Shown here: piece by piece, positions 9,790 through 22,200 of the stretch | How the letters are laid out: the number at the start of each line of letters is the position of its first letter | Numbering within the stretch: position 1 is the stretch's first letter | Assembly: GCA_023101725.1 (NCBI GenBank) | Contig: JALJCO010012637.1 | Coordinates: 1 to 64,000, forward strand | Reading direction: 5' to 3' | Source: Atherinomorus stipes | Lineage: Eukaryota > Chordata > Actinopteri > Atheriniformes > Atherinidae | Length of the DNA: 64,000 nucleotides | Program-made: the position numbers and the translations under genes | The notes under the pieces: model-generated | What the model saw: the letters and a program-made list of their open reading frames with translations, nothing else | The model's database searches: none | What the model was told of the DNA's origin: nothing

Positions 9790-10570
9790 ATCAGTGACTG
9801 GTGTATCTGTCTATGGGACCACTACACTCCACAGAGCTGGGCTCTACAGAAAAGTGGCCAAAAAAAGGCATTGTTTCCAGATAGGTTAATCAAATGTCAT
9901 GTGGGGGACTCCTCAAATATTTTAGAGGAGGTCAAAAGGTCTTGACTTTGCACGTGAAATGAAAAGTCAAGACCTCTCTGCCACTAAGAATACCATCCCC
10001 ATAGCAAAGCATGGTGGTGGCAGCATTATGTGGGGAAGTCGTTGGAACTGACAGAATAATGAATGGTACTAAATATCGGAAAATCCTTAAGAAAACCTGT
10101 TTTGCTTTAGCAGACATTAGACTGAGCCAGAGGTTCAACTCCCAGCAGGACAATGACCCTAAGTAAGCTGATAAAGTAACACTCGAGTGGTTTAAAGGGA
10201 AACATTAAATGTGTTAGCTGAATAGCCGAGTCAAAGTCCAGACCTCAATCCAACCAAGAATCTGCAGCATGACTTAAAATGGGCAAAAATCCCAGTGGCT
10301 AGATGTGCTGATCTCAGCGAGACATACCCTCAAGAGTCTTTCAGCTGTAACTGCTGCAAAAAATGTGGCACTATGTGAGTGATTACCCCCCTTGAATGTC
10401 CATTTCAATTCCAGGTTGTAAGACAGCAAATGCCAAAAATCTCTAAAAAACAAAAACAAAAAAAACCATGCAAAAAAATCAATCAAATCAACAAACAAAA
10501 AACAAAAAGGGAAGGGGGGGTACTTTTGCAAGTCATCGTAATAACCTAAGTATTTAAAGTGGGCCATTAT
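9790..10570 (+). mobile_element. Decayed Tc1/mariner-like transposase copy
   Basis: On the plus strand, scattered translations recall Tc1 transposase. They include a stretch like 'SKHGGGSIMWGS' near 10000-10035, an aligned 'QQDNDPK' region near 10143-10163 and 'KSQSPDLNPT' near 10230-10255. Stops and shifts are frequent, so this is an old fossil. Ends were not identified. It lies upstream of the decayed TRIM gene. Confidence 0.6.
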
Positions 10571-12879
10571 GATAATTACATATAATTACAAGTAACTGTT
10601 AAAGGAATGCTGATCACTTGAAGCAGACGGAAGAAGACACAAGAGATGTGGGTAGTCCATGTCAAAGATAATAAAATGGCATAAATAATTTTGGTAGCCA
10701 AATAGGCCATTTCTCTTTAGTTTATGGCTTTGTTTGGTATGAGTCATGACAGTAATTATATTCTTACAGTTACATATATGTGGCTACTTTTACAAAAGAT
10801 GTCAGCAGCAAAAATGGTGCTCCTTTATAGCTGCAAATTTAAGAGGTTTTTTAAAAGTATTTTCATGACTATAATGCATCAGAGCCGTCAATGTAGTTTT
10901 CAGGTCTATGGTGTCCTCTAGTGGACATATTACAGACCTCCATACCAGTCATGTGGCGTCACCTCAACTAGCTTGTTCCACAGGTTTGGATCTTTGACCA
11001 AAATTCTTTAACCTACATCTGGGTTCATATGGTACAAAGATGGGCATTAAAAAGCAAGGTCATACCAGCTTTGATGAACATACTTTTTTTTGGTGTGTAT
11101 TCAAAGTCTTATAACTGAGTTCTGTACAATCTCAAGCCAATTAATGCCATTTGTTGAAACAATTTACTGTTTAAACAGTTGAGATGTAAAGATAAAAATG
11201 TGCTGATTGAGACACAAGTTAATATCCAACCCGATGCTGAAGTCCCTTACAGGTTTTATACGTTAACACAGGAAGTCAGCAAATGCAGCTTTCTTTGTTC
11301 CTGACGACATGTCACATACTTAGATCTCAGTCATATACTGATCTGTTATCAGATTATTGAGCCTGCATTTAGAATTATATACATTTTCACGGTATCTTTT
11401 CAGAAGAAGACACAGACACTTTCACCAAATAGCTGCAAATCTAGAAATACTCATGAAGTATCAGTAAATGACAGTCAACTTAAGAGACAGAAAAGATGGA
11501 GGCCTCAAAAGACCCAAACTAAACAGAAAACATTTCAGCCGTACATCTTTATTCACCATGTTTACACTTAACCACAGCTAATAACACTCACCAGTGTTCT
11601 AGTCCTGTGCTGTTAAAAAAGGCTTCCAATTTTAGTTGACGTGATTTCAGCTGCAGCTCTTCCTTCTAAAGTTACCTTCACTTTCATTTACGGTGCAGCA
11701 TAAATTGTGAAACACTCCTTTATCTGCTCCTAAGTCAGCTGACAGTCACCGGATGTCCTCAAAGTGAGGTGATTGTTCGCTTATCATATCTGATTGTATC
11801 CCATACATCACTTTGGTTTAAAGTTGGTTCACAAAACTTGACTACTTTCCCAAACAAAATATATTGTGATGAGAAATAATACCATAAACTGTCAATACAT
11901 GCAAGAAAACGGCTGGTGTCTGGATTGTCCAAAGTTCATAAAAAGATACAGTCCATAATCCAGTGTATACTGTATGTACCATGAAATTGAAGGTGTGACA
12001 ATGTCTTGTGATTGTGTGATTGTACACAAACTTTGCTGTGACATTTTCACATTAAAGATGCTAACATACTGAAGTTCATTTCACATTAAATGCTTGCTAT
12101 TGTTTAACAACTGCAACCCTCTGCTTTAGTTTGTTAGCCTGCTAATTTGTACTCCTAGCACTATTCTAGAAAAAAAAAAAAAACAGGTGGAGAATAGATT
12201 AGTAAGACTCACGATGTCATTAACTTTGGCTAATGTTGTTGCTTGTTTGCATGCTAACACACTGTTTCAACCACTATAAAATAAATGAGGGAAACCCATG
12301 ACAACATTAGGTTTGGCTAACATTTTCCTTGTTAGCATGAAAGTAATACTTGATGAACTACAGGAAACAGCTAATTACAGATGAGTAAGACTCATAACAT
12401 CTTTGAGGGAAGCTTGTGTACAGAAATCAACCATCGATATTTTTAATTACTTGCAACAGTCCTCAAGTATTTATTTTTACTAGGTTAGGGACAATCAGCA
12501 ATCAAAGTCAAAGTAGGTGAGCACAGTACACAAGAATACATACAAAAATAATACATTTATGTCAAATAAACTGGAAAAATACATTTTCTTCCATTTTCCC
12601 TGCACTTTGTAGTGCAAGATTGGTCATAGATCAGAACTTCTTGCATTTACTGAAAATTGTTGAAGGCAAAATTTTACATTTTACTCTAAATTGAAATTAT
12701 TCAAAAATGGAAAATCTACCAACAGAGTGTGACTGAATTTTAATTAAGGGCACAAAAGCTAAATTTAAGTCCAAAAAAGGTGATTAAAGCACAGACGGAA
12801 TATAAATTTAAAAATCGATGCTCTAAAAATCTCATTAAGTTTATATAACTAAATTTGCTTTTTTTTTCCAATATGTTCA
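10571..12879. other. Gene-free stretch
   Basis: AT-rich sequence with short homopolymers. No open frame with family resemblance, RNA gene or clear terminal repeats was seen. Copies of short 'gctaac' type motifs occur but suggest nothing specific. Confidence 0.5.
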
Positions 12880-13095
12880 AGATTTATTATAATGATGAAG
12901 TGAACCACTTTTCCTAATGGTTCTACAAAATGCTTGACAAGGCTTTTGGGATCTGTGGTTTTTACCTGCATGTAGTGTCATCAGTGTAAAAATGTTCTTT
13001 TACATTAAAATTTTTGATAAGCTAACCAAGACATAGTGATGTGAATAGAGAACAGAAGGGAGCCAAAAATTGAGCCCTGTGGTACACCTCAAGTC
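12880..13095 (-). mobile_element. LINE reverse-transcriptase fragment
   Basis: The minus strand of 13024-13085 reads GVPQGSIFGSLLFSIHI, the classic non-LTR retrotransposon RT block (GVPQGSxLGPLLF). About 70 bp further on, a HTDDTT box stands where LINEs carry their A/TDDT catalytic motif (around 12960-12990). Intervening stops and shifts show it is dead. The clade (L2/CR1-like is likely) cannot be fixed from so little sequence. Confidence 0.7.
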
Positions 13096-13374
13096 TGATG
13101 AGAGACTCAGAAAGTTAAGCTATTCAGTGACTGAAAATGTTTTGGTATATTGGTGAGATGAATGTGATCAACTTTAAGCTGAGTTCTTAATTTCAGCTCC
13201 AGATTCTGAACAGTGCAGGAAAATATTACTGTCAATAGATCAGATATAATTGTTACAGCTAATTTTGTAGCCATGTCTAAAAACTATAATGCCGTGAAAT
13301 TTCAAAGGCATTGCATCAACTAATTCAAGTAATTGAGTGTGATTGTTTCTACATATTTTTGTGTTTTACTGTTT

Positions 13375-14730
13375 TTACTTTTTACTCACTGGACAGATGG
13401 TTAGAGGGGCAGAGTTAAAGGCACCATTATTACGACAGGGGTTGAAATATGGGTAGAGTTTCTCATTGAAGTTACAGCCAGTAAATGAGTAGATTAGAGC
13501 TGCAGCACCTACATCGTAAAAAGAGACCAGACCCTCTTCATAACTCACAAATACTCCCACTTTCTGTGGCTTTGTTTTAAGAGAGATAGGAGCTGGAGGG
13601 TCAGCAACTTCGTACTCATTTCCATTTGTCAAACGTAGAAGCCAGTTGTCAGGGGTGAGTGTGGAAGCTTCTCCTCGGCTGATTGACCCCTTAGCCACTC
13701 CCAGAATCCAGTGAGTCTTATCTTTAACCTCTACCTCATAGTAAAATCTTCCTGAAGAGAAACCCTGCTTTCCCAGAACAGCATAACAGGAGAATCTCTT
13801 TGGACTATCCGGAAGAGTTTGTCTATCTCCGTGCCTGACTTGCATCCCATCATCAGACAGGATGAGATGGACATTTGCTGTCTCGGGATCAAGAGTCACA
13901 TCCACTGCGTACTGCTGGAACGCCTTCATCACAAGATTATTTGACATCTTCTTCATCTCTTTAAGTGTCTCCTCAAACTTTACCACAGCTTTCTTCAGGG
14001 TCCCTTCAAGTAATGAGTGAACTTTGACCTCGGACCAGCCTCTGGTGGGAGCTGGAGGCTTCGGATGAGAGAAGCTTTGGAGGAACTGGAAGTGGTCTTT
14101 GGTGAGCGAGAGCTGCTGCATCTCAGAGATGTTCTTCTCCAGCTCAGAGATCTCGTCCTCCAGCTCTTTAACAAAAGCCTCTGCGCTTTTATTTGTATTT
14201 GTCTGGGTCTCTTCTATCAAACCAAAGAGCTGAGCCAGACTTTTCTCAAGATACTGGATCAGAGTGGTGAAGACCTGAAAAGACTGTTTGATCTTTTCAA
14301 TCTTCAGGCGTCTCTCTTGGATCATCTCCTGAACATGAGCTTCTGCTTTCTTGAGTTCCCTCTTCTTTCCTTCACACTCTTCTTTCATGCAGACAACACG
14401 ATGCTCCTTGTGGTTTTTCTCAGTACATAACTGACACACAAACGTCTGGTCTGTCTTGCAGAAGAGCTCCAGAGGTCTCTCGTGCTTCTTACACATCCTG
14501 CCCTCCAGATCCTCCACAGGATCGATCAGCTTGTGTGTTTTCAGGCCTGAGACTGTCCAATGACGCACCAGGTGGACCTCGCAGTAGGAGGTCAGACACA
14601 CCAGGCAGGACTTCAGAGCCTTCAGTTTGGTTTCAGTGCAGACGTCACACAGAACTTCTCCTGCTTTGGCTTCTTGTTGCTCGGAGCGCAGGAGCTGATC
14701 TTCACAGAGGAAACTGAAGGCGGTCGCCAT
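13375..14730 (-). CDS. RING-less TRIM family protein (B-box, coiled coil, PRY/SPRY)
   Basis: A 451-residue frame in one exon. The ATG at 14728-14730 (MATAF) is preceded by a tttgttttcag-like acceptor, so the in-frame residues before it are intronic. Domains: a short N-terminus ending CEDQLLRSEQQ, a B-box1-like zinc motif (VLCDVCTE), a B-box2 (CKKHERPLELFCKTDQ), a coiled coil (about 110-235), and an apparently full PRY/SPRY (LDPETANVHLILSDDG, GRFYYEVEV, HWILGVAKG, YPYFNP). Compared with the pseudogene at 8070-9688, codons 15-87 are missing in frame, which removes the whole RING and leaves the flanks matched. TRIM RINGs recruit ubiquitin E2 enzymes. Without one, the product would bind and oligomerise but not ligate ubiquitin itself. 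Confidence 0.9.
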   Translation of the reverse strand: MATAFSFLCEDQLLRSEQQEAKAGEVLCDVCTETKLKALKSCLVCLTSYCEVHLVRHWTVSGLKTHKLIDPVEDLEGRMCKKHERPLELFCKTDQTFVCQLCTEKNHKEHRVVCMKEECEGKKRELKKAEAHVQEMIQERRLKIEKIKQSFQVFTTLIQYLEKSLAQLFGLIEETQTNTNKSAEAFVKELEDEISELEKNISEMQQLSLTKDHFQFLQSFSHPKPPAPTRGWSEVKVHSLLEGTLKKAVVKFEETLKEMKKMSNNLVMKAFQQYAVDVTLDPETANVHLILSDDGMQVRHGDRQTLPDSPKRFSCYAVLGKQGFSSGRFYYEVEVKDKTHWILGVAKGSISRGEASTLTPDNWLLRLTNGNEYEVADPPAPISLKTKPQKVGVFVSYEEGLVSFYDVGAAALIYSFTGCNFNEKLYPYFNPCRNNGAFNSAPLTICPVSKK

Positions 14731-14759
14731 GTCTGAAAACAAAAACGAAAAATGCAGGA

Positions 14760-15934
14760 TGACAACTAATAAATTGCAAAAAAATTAAGGCTTGCCTAAA
14801 AAACACCCTAAACTTTCAGGATGAATTTGAACATCTCTTTTGAATGATGCAGCTGTTGCTCCATCAGATCAGAGTTCAAGACGTGAAGCTAAACTAGATG
14901 TTAGCAGACAGTTCAGACGAGGTCTTTAAATTCACCATCTGTTCACAACATCCTCTAACTGGGGAACCTCAGAATTTAAACGGAGAAGTCGTTAAATCAT
15001 TAGACATTAAAAAACTTTTCTTTAAATAACTGCTTCATTTTTTAAAAGTCTTTTGACCACTGAGTATAGATTAACTATTTCTCAAATTCAAAAGTGTCAA
15101 AGCTCAAATTAACATTTCAACTGATGATGTCAGAAACAAGCTTGCCAAATAAGACTAGTCAAATTGATGATTTTAACAAGAAGATTCCTCTGTAATGTAC
15201 TCAACTGACATCCAGCCCTTCTTCCCTTAAACTGGTCTAAAATCTCAATAAAAAAGTTAAATAATCATTTACAGCATTAGTAAGAAACTAGAAGAAAAAG
15301 TCACCTTTCAATAGGGGAAAAAAAAGCTAGATATTTAAATATAGTACTTACCAGCTGTGAGGTTGCTGCGCTGCTGTTAAAGCCCTTAACTTGCAACTGT
15401 CAGAAAAAGAAAAAGAAGTGATCTTGAATGCAGACCTGCTGTCTTTTACTTTCATTTGCTGAACAATAAAGCTGTAAAATGATGGTGAGACACTCCAATT
15501 TCCACCTGAACTTCAGCCGATGGTCCTGTGTTCGCTGAGTTGACAAAAGTAAAGTAAGCAGCTGATTCTTTGAGATTGTAAATGAATAATTTTTAGTGCT
15601 TTTAGGTGCATGAGCTTATCTTTAATGTCACTGTGATTGTAAATAAATCATAAACTGTTACAGTATGCAAGAAAAAAATGAAGTATAGGATCTTCATGTG
15701 CACAACACTTAAAGGGGAATCAAACTTTTAAAAAAAGCCAATCCTGTAAATATATTTGAAATTCTACTATCATTAAAACAAGATGTTTGTATCAGGATAT
15801 TTCAGCTTGGTCAACCAGTCAACATCCAAAGCTTCCAAAGTCATGCCAAAAATATATAAATAAAACTAAATCAATATTTATGAAGCAAGTTTAAACTGTA
15901 ACTATCAGGCAAATCAAATTGCTTATTAGCTATA
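14760..15934. other. Intron and upstream region of the RING-less TRIM gene
   Basis: Apart from the candidate noncoding exon at 15352-15403, this AT-rich stretch shows no coding or RNA signal. Confidence 0.4.
15352..15403 (-). other. Probable 5' noncoding exon of the RING-less TRIM gene
   Basis: On the minus strand a perfect donor (CAGCTG|GTAAGTAC) ends at 15352, about 0.6 kb upstream of the coding exon whose acceptor precedes 14730. The start is not determined. A second donor-like site (GTGAG|GTAAGCC) lies near 16275 and could be an alternative upstream exon. Confidence 0.45.
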
Positions 15935-16209
15935 CAGGACTGTCTCAGAAAATTAGAATTCATGATATTCTAATATTTTGAGATAGGATATTTGAGTTTT
16001 CTTAAGCTGTATGCCATAATCAGCAATATTAAAACAATAAAAGGCTTGCAATATTTCAGATGATTTGGAATGAATCCAGAATGTATGACATTTTCATGTT
16101 TTTTTTTAAATTGCATTACAGAAAATTTATCACAATATTCTTATTTTCTGAGACAGTCCTGTAACCTATCTCAAAATATTAGAATATCATGAATTCTAAT
16201 TTAGTCCTG
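15935..16209. mobile_element. Mariner-like non-autonomous hairpin element, TA-flanked
   Basis: The left end is caggactgtctcagaaaat after TA (15933-15934). The right end closes with the complement of caggacta before TA (16210-16211). The arms share aattagaattcatgatattc and continue to attttgagatagg. An extra internal end (gagacagtcctgta, 16151-16163) shows that two element ends are joined here. No transposase is present. Confidence 0.8.
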
Positions 16210-16326
16210 TATAAAAAACTGCTAACTATATTTCCTGACACTGCATCAATAAAGCAGAACCCAAGACTGGCTTACCTCACATTATGCTGCCATGGCAGCT
16301 GTGAGGCTCCCAACAACTCTAAATAG

Positions 16327-17436
16327 CAGAGGCGGACTTACCATTAGGCAAAAGTAGGCAATCGCTTGGGGCCCCCAAACGGAGGAGGGCCCCGACCAGC
16401 TGGGAAAAATCATGCTTTTCATTCATAGCGCCCAGCAAAAATATCTATTCAACAAAAACATGCGAGTTTAGTCATATTAACACATTTTTGTTACATTTCA
16501 AATGACTGCATATAAAGTGTAGCCTAGTGGTTCTCAGAAAAGGCTGTAAATATCATTTTATTGACATGCATCAGCAGCTGCTTTGTGTTTGCTGCTGAAA
16601 CTACTTTTATTTTGCACCTTCAGTAAAACATAAATGCCCACACTTAATTTCTGAGCAGCTTATTTTTTACTCCTTTTTTTTTTTTTCAAATCATTGCCTC
16701 ACTCACAGATTAGTGTTGAACTTTGTGTTTGAATTGCATTTTCTACAACAATGAAATTAACCTATAAGGACATTTTAAGAATAAGAGAACACATTACCTT
16801 TTGGTTAAATAATCAAAGTAACTGAGTTACTTTTTGGATGAAATAACTTGGAACTAACTAGTTACTTTCTCAGTTACCACCAAACACTGGTTCCATTCCC
16901 TGCTTATTAGTTCATACTGGGAACAACCTCAGTCCTCTTTCAGTTCTTTGCAGAACTTGTGTTCATTATTGTTTTCCTCATATTTAAAATAAATCTTTCT
17001 GCTACAACAGAGAGAGGAGGACAGGGAGGAGACATCAGACCAGAGACCAGCAGCACGGATGATGATGATACTGGGTCTTCACTGGTAAAGGAAAGATTAG
17101 AACTTGTTGTGAAAGACATCTATTAGGCAGAGAAACCAGGCAGGGTTCTGGTAAAATGTTTTTATTTGTCTGACCATGAAGAGCTCACTGTAAAGAACGA
17201 ACCCTGAGTTGAATACTTTCTAAAGCCTCTAGTAGCTCTACAATTGAGTTGGCAGGTGACTTTGAAGAGAAATAGATTAGAAAAATTGCATTTTGACATA
17301 TTCTGGTGCTATATCCGAAACTTTTTTCTCACTTTCTACTCTTTATTTAGTCTAAGTTTCCTATTGACAGGTCCAGATTTGAAGGGCCCCCTAGCTAAGT
17401 TCGCCTTGGGCCCCCAAATTGCTAAATCCGCCACTG
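16327..17436. mobile_element. hAT-type DNA transposon (non-autonomous) with 8-bp target duplication
   Basis: The ends are imperfect inverted repeats, CAGAGGCGGACTTACC on the left and CAGTGGCGGATTTAGC (complement) on the right, followed by GGGGCCC-rich sequence. An exact 8-bp duplication, ctaaatag, flanks it at 16319-16326 and 17437-17444. No transposase frame is seen in the 1110 bp, so it was mobilised by another copy. Confidence 0.93.
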
Positions 17437-17701
17437 CTAAATAGGATGAGATAACTATGGAAAAAGAATGAATGACGGACCTTGCAGGCCAGCTTATATA
17501 CGAATCATATATATTGCTATCTCACTACATTTCTAAGGGAAACCAAATGTCTTATCTAAAATCCATCCATGAAATCTGACACTGATGTTGGAAACAACCA
17601 GAGAAAAGGGGGGAAATTGGTAAATGTCTGCTTACAGTTTGATATCGGTTGATCTGCCGCATCACATTAGAAACTGCAGCTTACAGCAAATCAGCACTGT
17701 A

Positions 17702-18492
17702 GCACTCAATAATGTAATAATTTACTGAAAATGTAATCAAATTTGTACTTAACTCAATTGAAAATGTAATAAAACCCAATAGTGTAATAACTTGACCAAT
17801 ATTGTAATAAAATATTCTGTCTGATATTGTAGTGACATTTTTGGTGAAAACTTATGCACCATTGTCAAATGAAGTGTTACTTAACTCATTCACTGCCATT
17901 GACGTCTATAGCCGTATACAGTGGGGGGAAAAGTATTGAACAAGTCAACATTTTTCTCCAAAATTATGTTTCTAGCAGAGCTATTGACATGAACACAATC
18001 TGGTGACTATCTGGCGACATCTGGTGAAAATTTCACTACTTTTTTTCCTCCGCTGTAAACGGCAATAGACTTCAATGGCAGTGAATGAGTTAAATTTGTT
18101 TTGTTGGCTTGTGGTTGTGATTCTTTGGAAAACTGTGGAAAGCAAAGTATGTTTAGGGAAGCAATACTTATTCTCTTGTTTCAAAGTCAGTGTATAACAA
18201 GCTTAGATTCTAAAAACACAAAATATAGACCTCTATATTACACTATCTGTCAAGATTTACATTATCTTTTTAATTAACAAAAAAAGAAAAGACCCACATG
18301 AAAATCTAATAAATCTCCAATAATATAACAAGGTATTACATCACTGGTAAAAATGTTATTAAAATATCAGTCAGAATATTTTATTACATTATTGTTCAAG
18401 TTATTACATTACTTACTGGGTTCTATTACATTTTCGAAAGAGTTAAGTGCAAATTTTATTATATTTTCAGTAAATTATTACATTACTGGGTG
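17702..18492. mobile_element. DNA element with long inverted repeats built on a TGTAATAA motif
   Basis: The left arm (17702-17865) and right arm (18330-18492) are inverted copies of about 160 bp, for example aatgtaataatttactgaaa on the left against its complement on the right. A TGTAATAA-like word recurs every 20-40 bp in both arms. No target duplication or coding frame was found. A TTAA element sits inside it. Confidence 0.75.
17881..18093. mobile_element. TTAA-flanked MITE nested in the preceding element
   Basis: Inverted ends of about 30 bp, ttaactcattcactgccatt on the left and its complement on the right, are bounded by TTAA on both sides (17881-17884 and 18090-18093). A TTAA target is typical of piggyBac-like transposition. 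From about 17918 it carries a piece resembling a Tc1 terminus (acagtggggggaaaagtatt), a third layer of insertion. Confidence 0.75.
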
Positions 18493-19265
18493 CAACAAGC
18501 ACCAAGTCAAAACCATGCAGAGCGCTGAACTGAAACAGCATTACAGCTCTGAGAGTTTGCAAGTGTTATACACTTACATATACAGTATTTGGCAAAAAAA
18601 ATGCATGGCTTGCTTTTATTTTATGTGCTAGAGTCGACATCCACATAGAAATGGATGCATTGAGGGGTAATTTATGTCCCAACTGCATTATCTGAGTTTG
18701 TTAGTTTAGCTATGACAGCTTTGATTTTGTAGACTTTCAGACAAACTAGCATGTTTATGTGCCTAAAATACACAAAAGACTTGTGCCCATGCTTTTTGCC
18801 TGTTTTGAAAATAAATTTGCAAATATACCATTCTTGATCAGTCAGACGAGAGGAGGTTAAGACATTTGTGTTGCAAGCTTTATTAAATATTCTAGCAGAT
18901 TTATAAGTCTCTGCACGTGCACTCTGTATGCCATGCTGGTTCAGTCCAAGGAATCTAATTCAGTCCAAAACCTTTGTTTGCTAAATATTCATTTGAAATG
19001 TTAGCTTAAAAACCAGTGCATTTACAACAAAGATGCATTATGAACCTGCAAGTCAGTTTATTTTCCCGACTTTCTGACATACGGTGATGCCTCTGAAATG
19101 CACAGCAACAGTTCACATTCTTTACTCAAGATGGATTTTAAGAAAACATCGGCGTACATGGAGTTTCCCGCAGGGAGGAATGTGGACATTACGTGGAAAT
19201 CAAACCTTCACATCGGCTTTCAAGTAAGTGTAACTTCACATGCTTTGTATTTCGGTTAACAGGTC
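18493..19265. other. Downstream region and 3' UTR of GLT8D2
   Basis: Contains minus-strand AATAAA hexamers at 19057-19062 and near 18877, candidate polyadenylation sites for GLT8D2. No other gene is firmly supported. Confidence 0.5.
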
Positions 19266-22200
19266 TTAGCTGTCATCATCAGGTCGTTTCACGGAGAATC
19301 TTCCGGAGGGGTCTGGGATGAACCACCTCTCCCACAGATCTGTGTGCACAGCGGGGTAATTCCACGGTTTGTAGGGGCCATTCCAGTGCAGCAGGCGTGC
19401 GTCTTTGAGGAAGCTCTCTGGATAGTGGGTGTCAGGACTCCATCCTAGACAAACCAAAAAGCTTGATGGTAGTGCTTTACACAGCGTAAGCTATCCTTTT
19501 TTCCCCTAATCTTCAAAATTAATCCTGCTCTATGTCCTGACGCATCATATATCTCATACACTGCTGGGTGAATTATGTCTGAAGAGTGGTGATGATCTCA
19601 CCGAGGTGTCTGACGTGCCACAGAGGATCCAGTGTTGTGTATTTGTCATGGAAGACAATAAGCATGGGTGGGGTTGCCACACCTCCTGCCATGGCGCTGC
19701 TGTATATGTTCTCCCTGCATGATGGAGGAAAGGTGTCTGATCAGGAAGATGCTGCAAGCTGGAAATTCAAGTTCAGTGTACAACATGATTCTACTTCACA
19801 TCAGTGCTTTCACATTGGACAAAGTCCTCAGCATATGGGGTTAATATTTTTGCTAACTGACCATACCTGAAATTCTCCTCCATCCATTTCTCCAGCTGTT
19901 TGGTGATCTTTTGTTCCTTCCACTCTTTAATATCTGCCACAAACACTCCCGGGTTGAAGGAGCAGTCCCTGGGGTTGATGCCCAAGTCTCTGATTTGCTT
20001 CTTCCTGTAATCCAGGAAGCCCATGTAGGTAGTCTAAGGGATGAGCTCAGAGGACACGTTTCAGTAAATAAAAAAGCCGTCCATGAAGATGGTGCATTTT
20101 TTTGGTCTTTTTTTTACAAAAGCAATGGAAATCCACCTGCATGCCGACGCTTCGAACCATCTCATGTGTGGAGGGGAGGTCACAGTCAGTGGCAAACGCA
20201 GCAGCATGTCCTGCTTTCAGCTTAACATTAAACAGATCCGTTATGTCACCTGTATGGGATAGAAAGTGTTGCAGCTCATACACATAAACTACACTTTATG
20301 CAAAAGTTACACACCCACTACACAATAAAGTGTGTTCAGTCAGAGGCTTCTTCATTCTTAAAAAAGAATGGGTAAGAAAGTCATTTGCAAATTCAGTGGA
20401 CATTAGTGAGTCATTGAATAAACTGCCACTTACTGAAGAGTAAATACATAAGTCATAAAATGTAACATTCAAATAGACATAATTATGGAGTCCGCCTCAT
20501 AAAAAGGAAAAGAAAATGACAGTGCTGTGATTAATAGATCTATAAATATATGAACCATAGCAAAAATGAATAAAATAAAATTAATAAAAGCCAAATTATT
20601 TCAAAAATGAAGAAGTGTTAATGTCTGCAGAAGTGAAATATTGCATGTCCAGATCTGTGCCTCGCCACAATTCTGTCTCTGAGCTTCTTGGACGGTTCCT
20701 TCCACCTCATGACCCTCATTTGCTCTGACATGTACTGTGAGCTGTAAGGTCTTATACAGACAGGTGTGTGTCTTTCCTAATCAAGTCCAATCAGTTTGAT
20801 TAAACACAGCTGGACTCCAATGAAGGAGTAGAACCATCTCAAGGAGGATCAGAAGAAATGGAGACCCTGTGAGTTAAACATGAGCGTCACTGCGAAGGGC
20901 ATGAATACTTATGACCTTGTAATATTTCAGTTTTTCTTTTTAATAAATTCGCAAAAATTTCTACATTTCTTTTTTTCTGCCAAGATGGGGTGCTGAGTGT
21001 ACATTAATGAGAAAGAAAATGACTTTTTTTTTATTTTGGCAAATGGCTGCAATGAAACAAAGAGTGAAAACTTGAAAGGGGTCTGAATACTTTCCGTACC
21101 CACTGCATATCAATCTGTCAGCACTATTTTCCTCTGGATCCACACACTCACAAACAGAGGTACGAGACAGGAACATTTCTGTACCTGTAGGTACATTTTT
21201 TACAAATGTTCTCTCAAACGTACAATATTGGTCTTTTTGAAGTGTACCTATATACTACGAAAAAGGGTCCAAAGTAATATAAAGTACAAATTTGTACCAT
21301 TTCAACCCTAAGGGTACCTGCAGCTTTTGAAAATCTGCGTAGCTTGTGTAACTATAAATAGCAGTCCTTCTAAACAGTAGTATAATTATAGTTATTATAT
21401 CAGGATTTTCATAATACTCACAATAATTATAGTAATAATTACATGTGTAATTATATATGTGTTTGGACTAATATTTATAGAAATAATTATTCATTTATTA
21501 TCAGCATCTTTGTTGTGATAATCTCTATTTTATTTACTTTTATTGATCATTTTTCTTTGGTTTAATTGCACTTTATTGACTCATACAGCTTGAAAAGGTA
21601 CAAAAATGGACCAGGACCAAAGACAGAAATGTCTTTCAAAAAGGAACACCCCCTGCGACAAGCTTTGTACCCGTTTAAGTACAAACTGGTACCTCTATTT
21701 TTGAGTGTGCAGGGAGGAAGGGCTGAAGAGCTGCATGCAGCTCAAGAGCCACTGGTTGCAGATCCATGTGCTGGCTGAATCTGGATCACTTAAAAGATGA
21801 CTTTATGCAACTAAAAGCCAAATATTGTATCTTGTTCCTTCTTTCGGCTTCTTTTCTGTTGTTTTTAAAGCTGCACTTTTCCATTTTCTGTTGAAGTTAA
21901 TGTCCAGTATGTTAGTGGGATGTTCATTGTGAGACCACTGACTTTAATGAAGCTACAAAAATGGCCACATAAAGCCGACTTTACGCTATTTTTTTCTTTA
22001 TTTGGCCCAGTTGCAGTCTAAGTATCTTGATGCACATGAAGAGCACATAAATGCAGAGCTGCATTCAGATGGTCATGTGACTGGAGCTTCATAGCGCTCC
22101 ATAACTATGAGAGTTCAGAGGAGATGTGAATAAACTGGGCTTTGAACTGGTTCTTATGATGCGTGAACTTGCTCAGCACCGATATATGGAAACTTTATCG

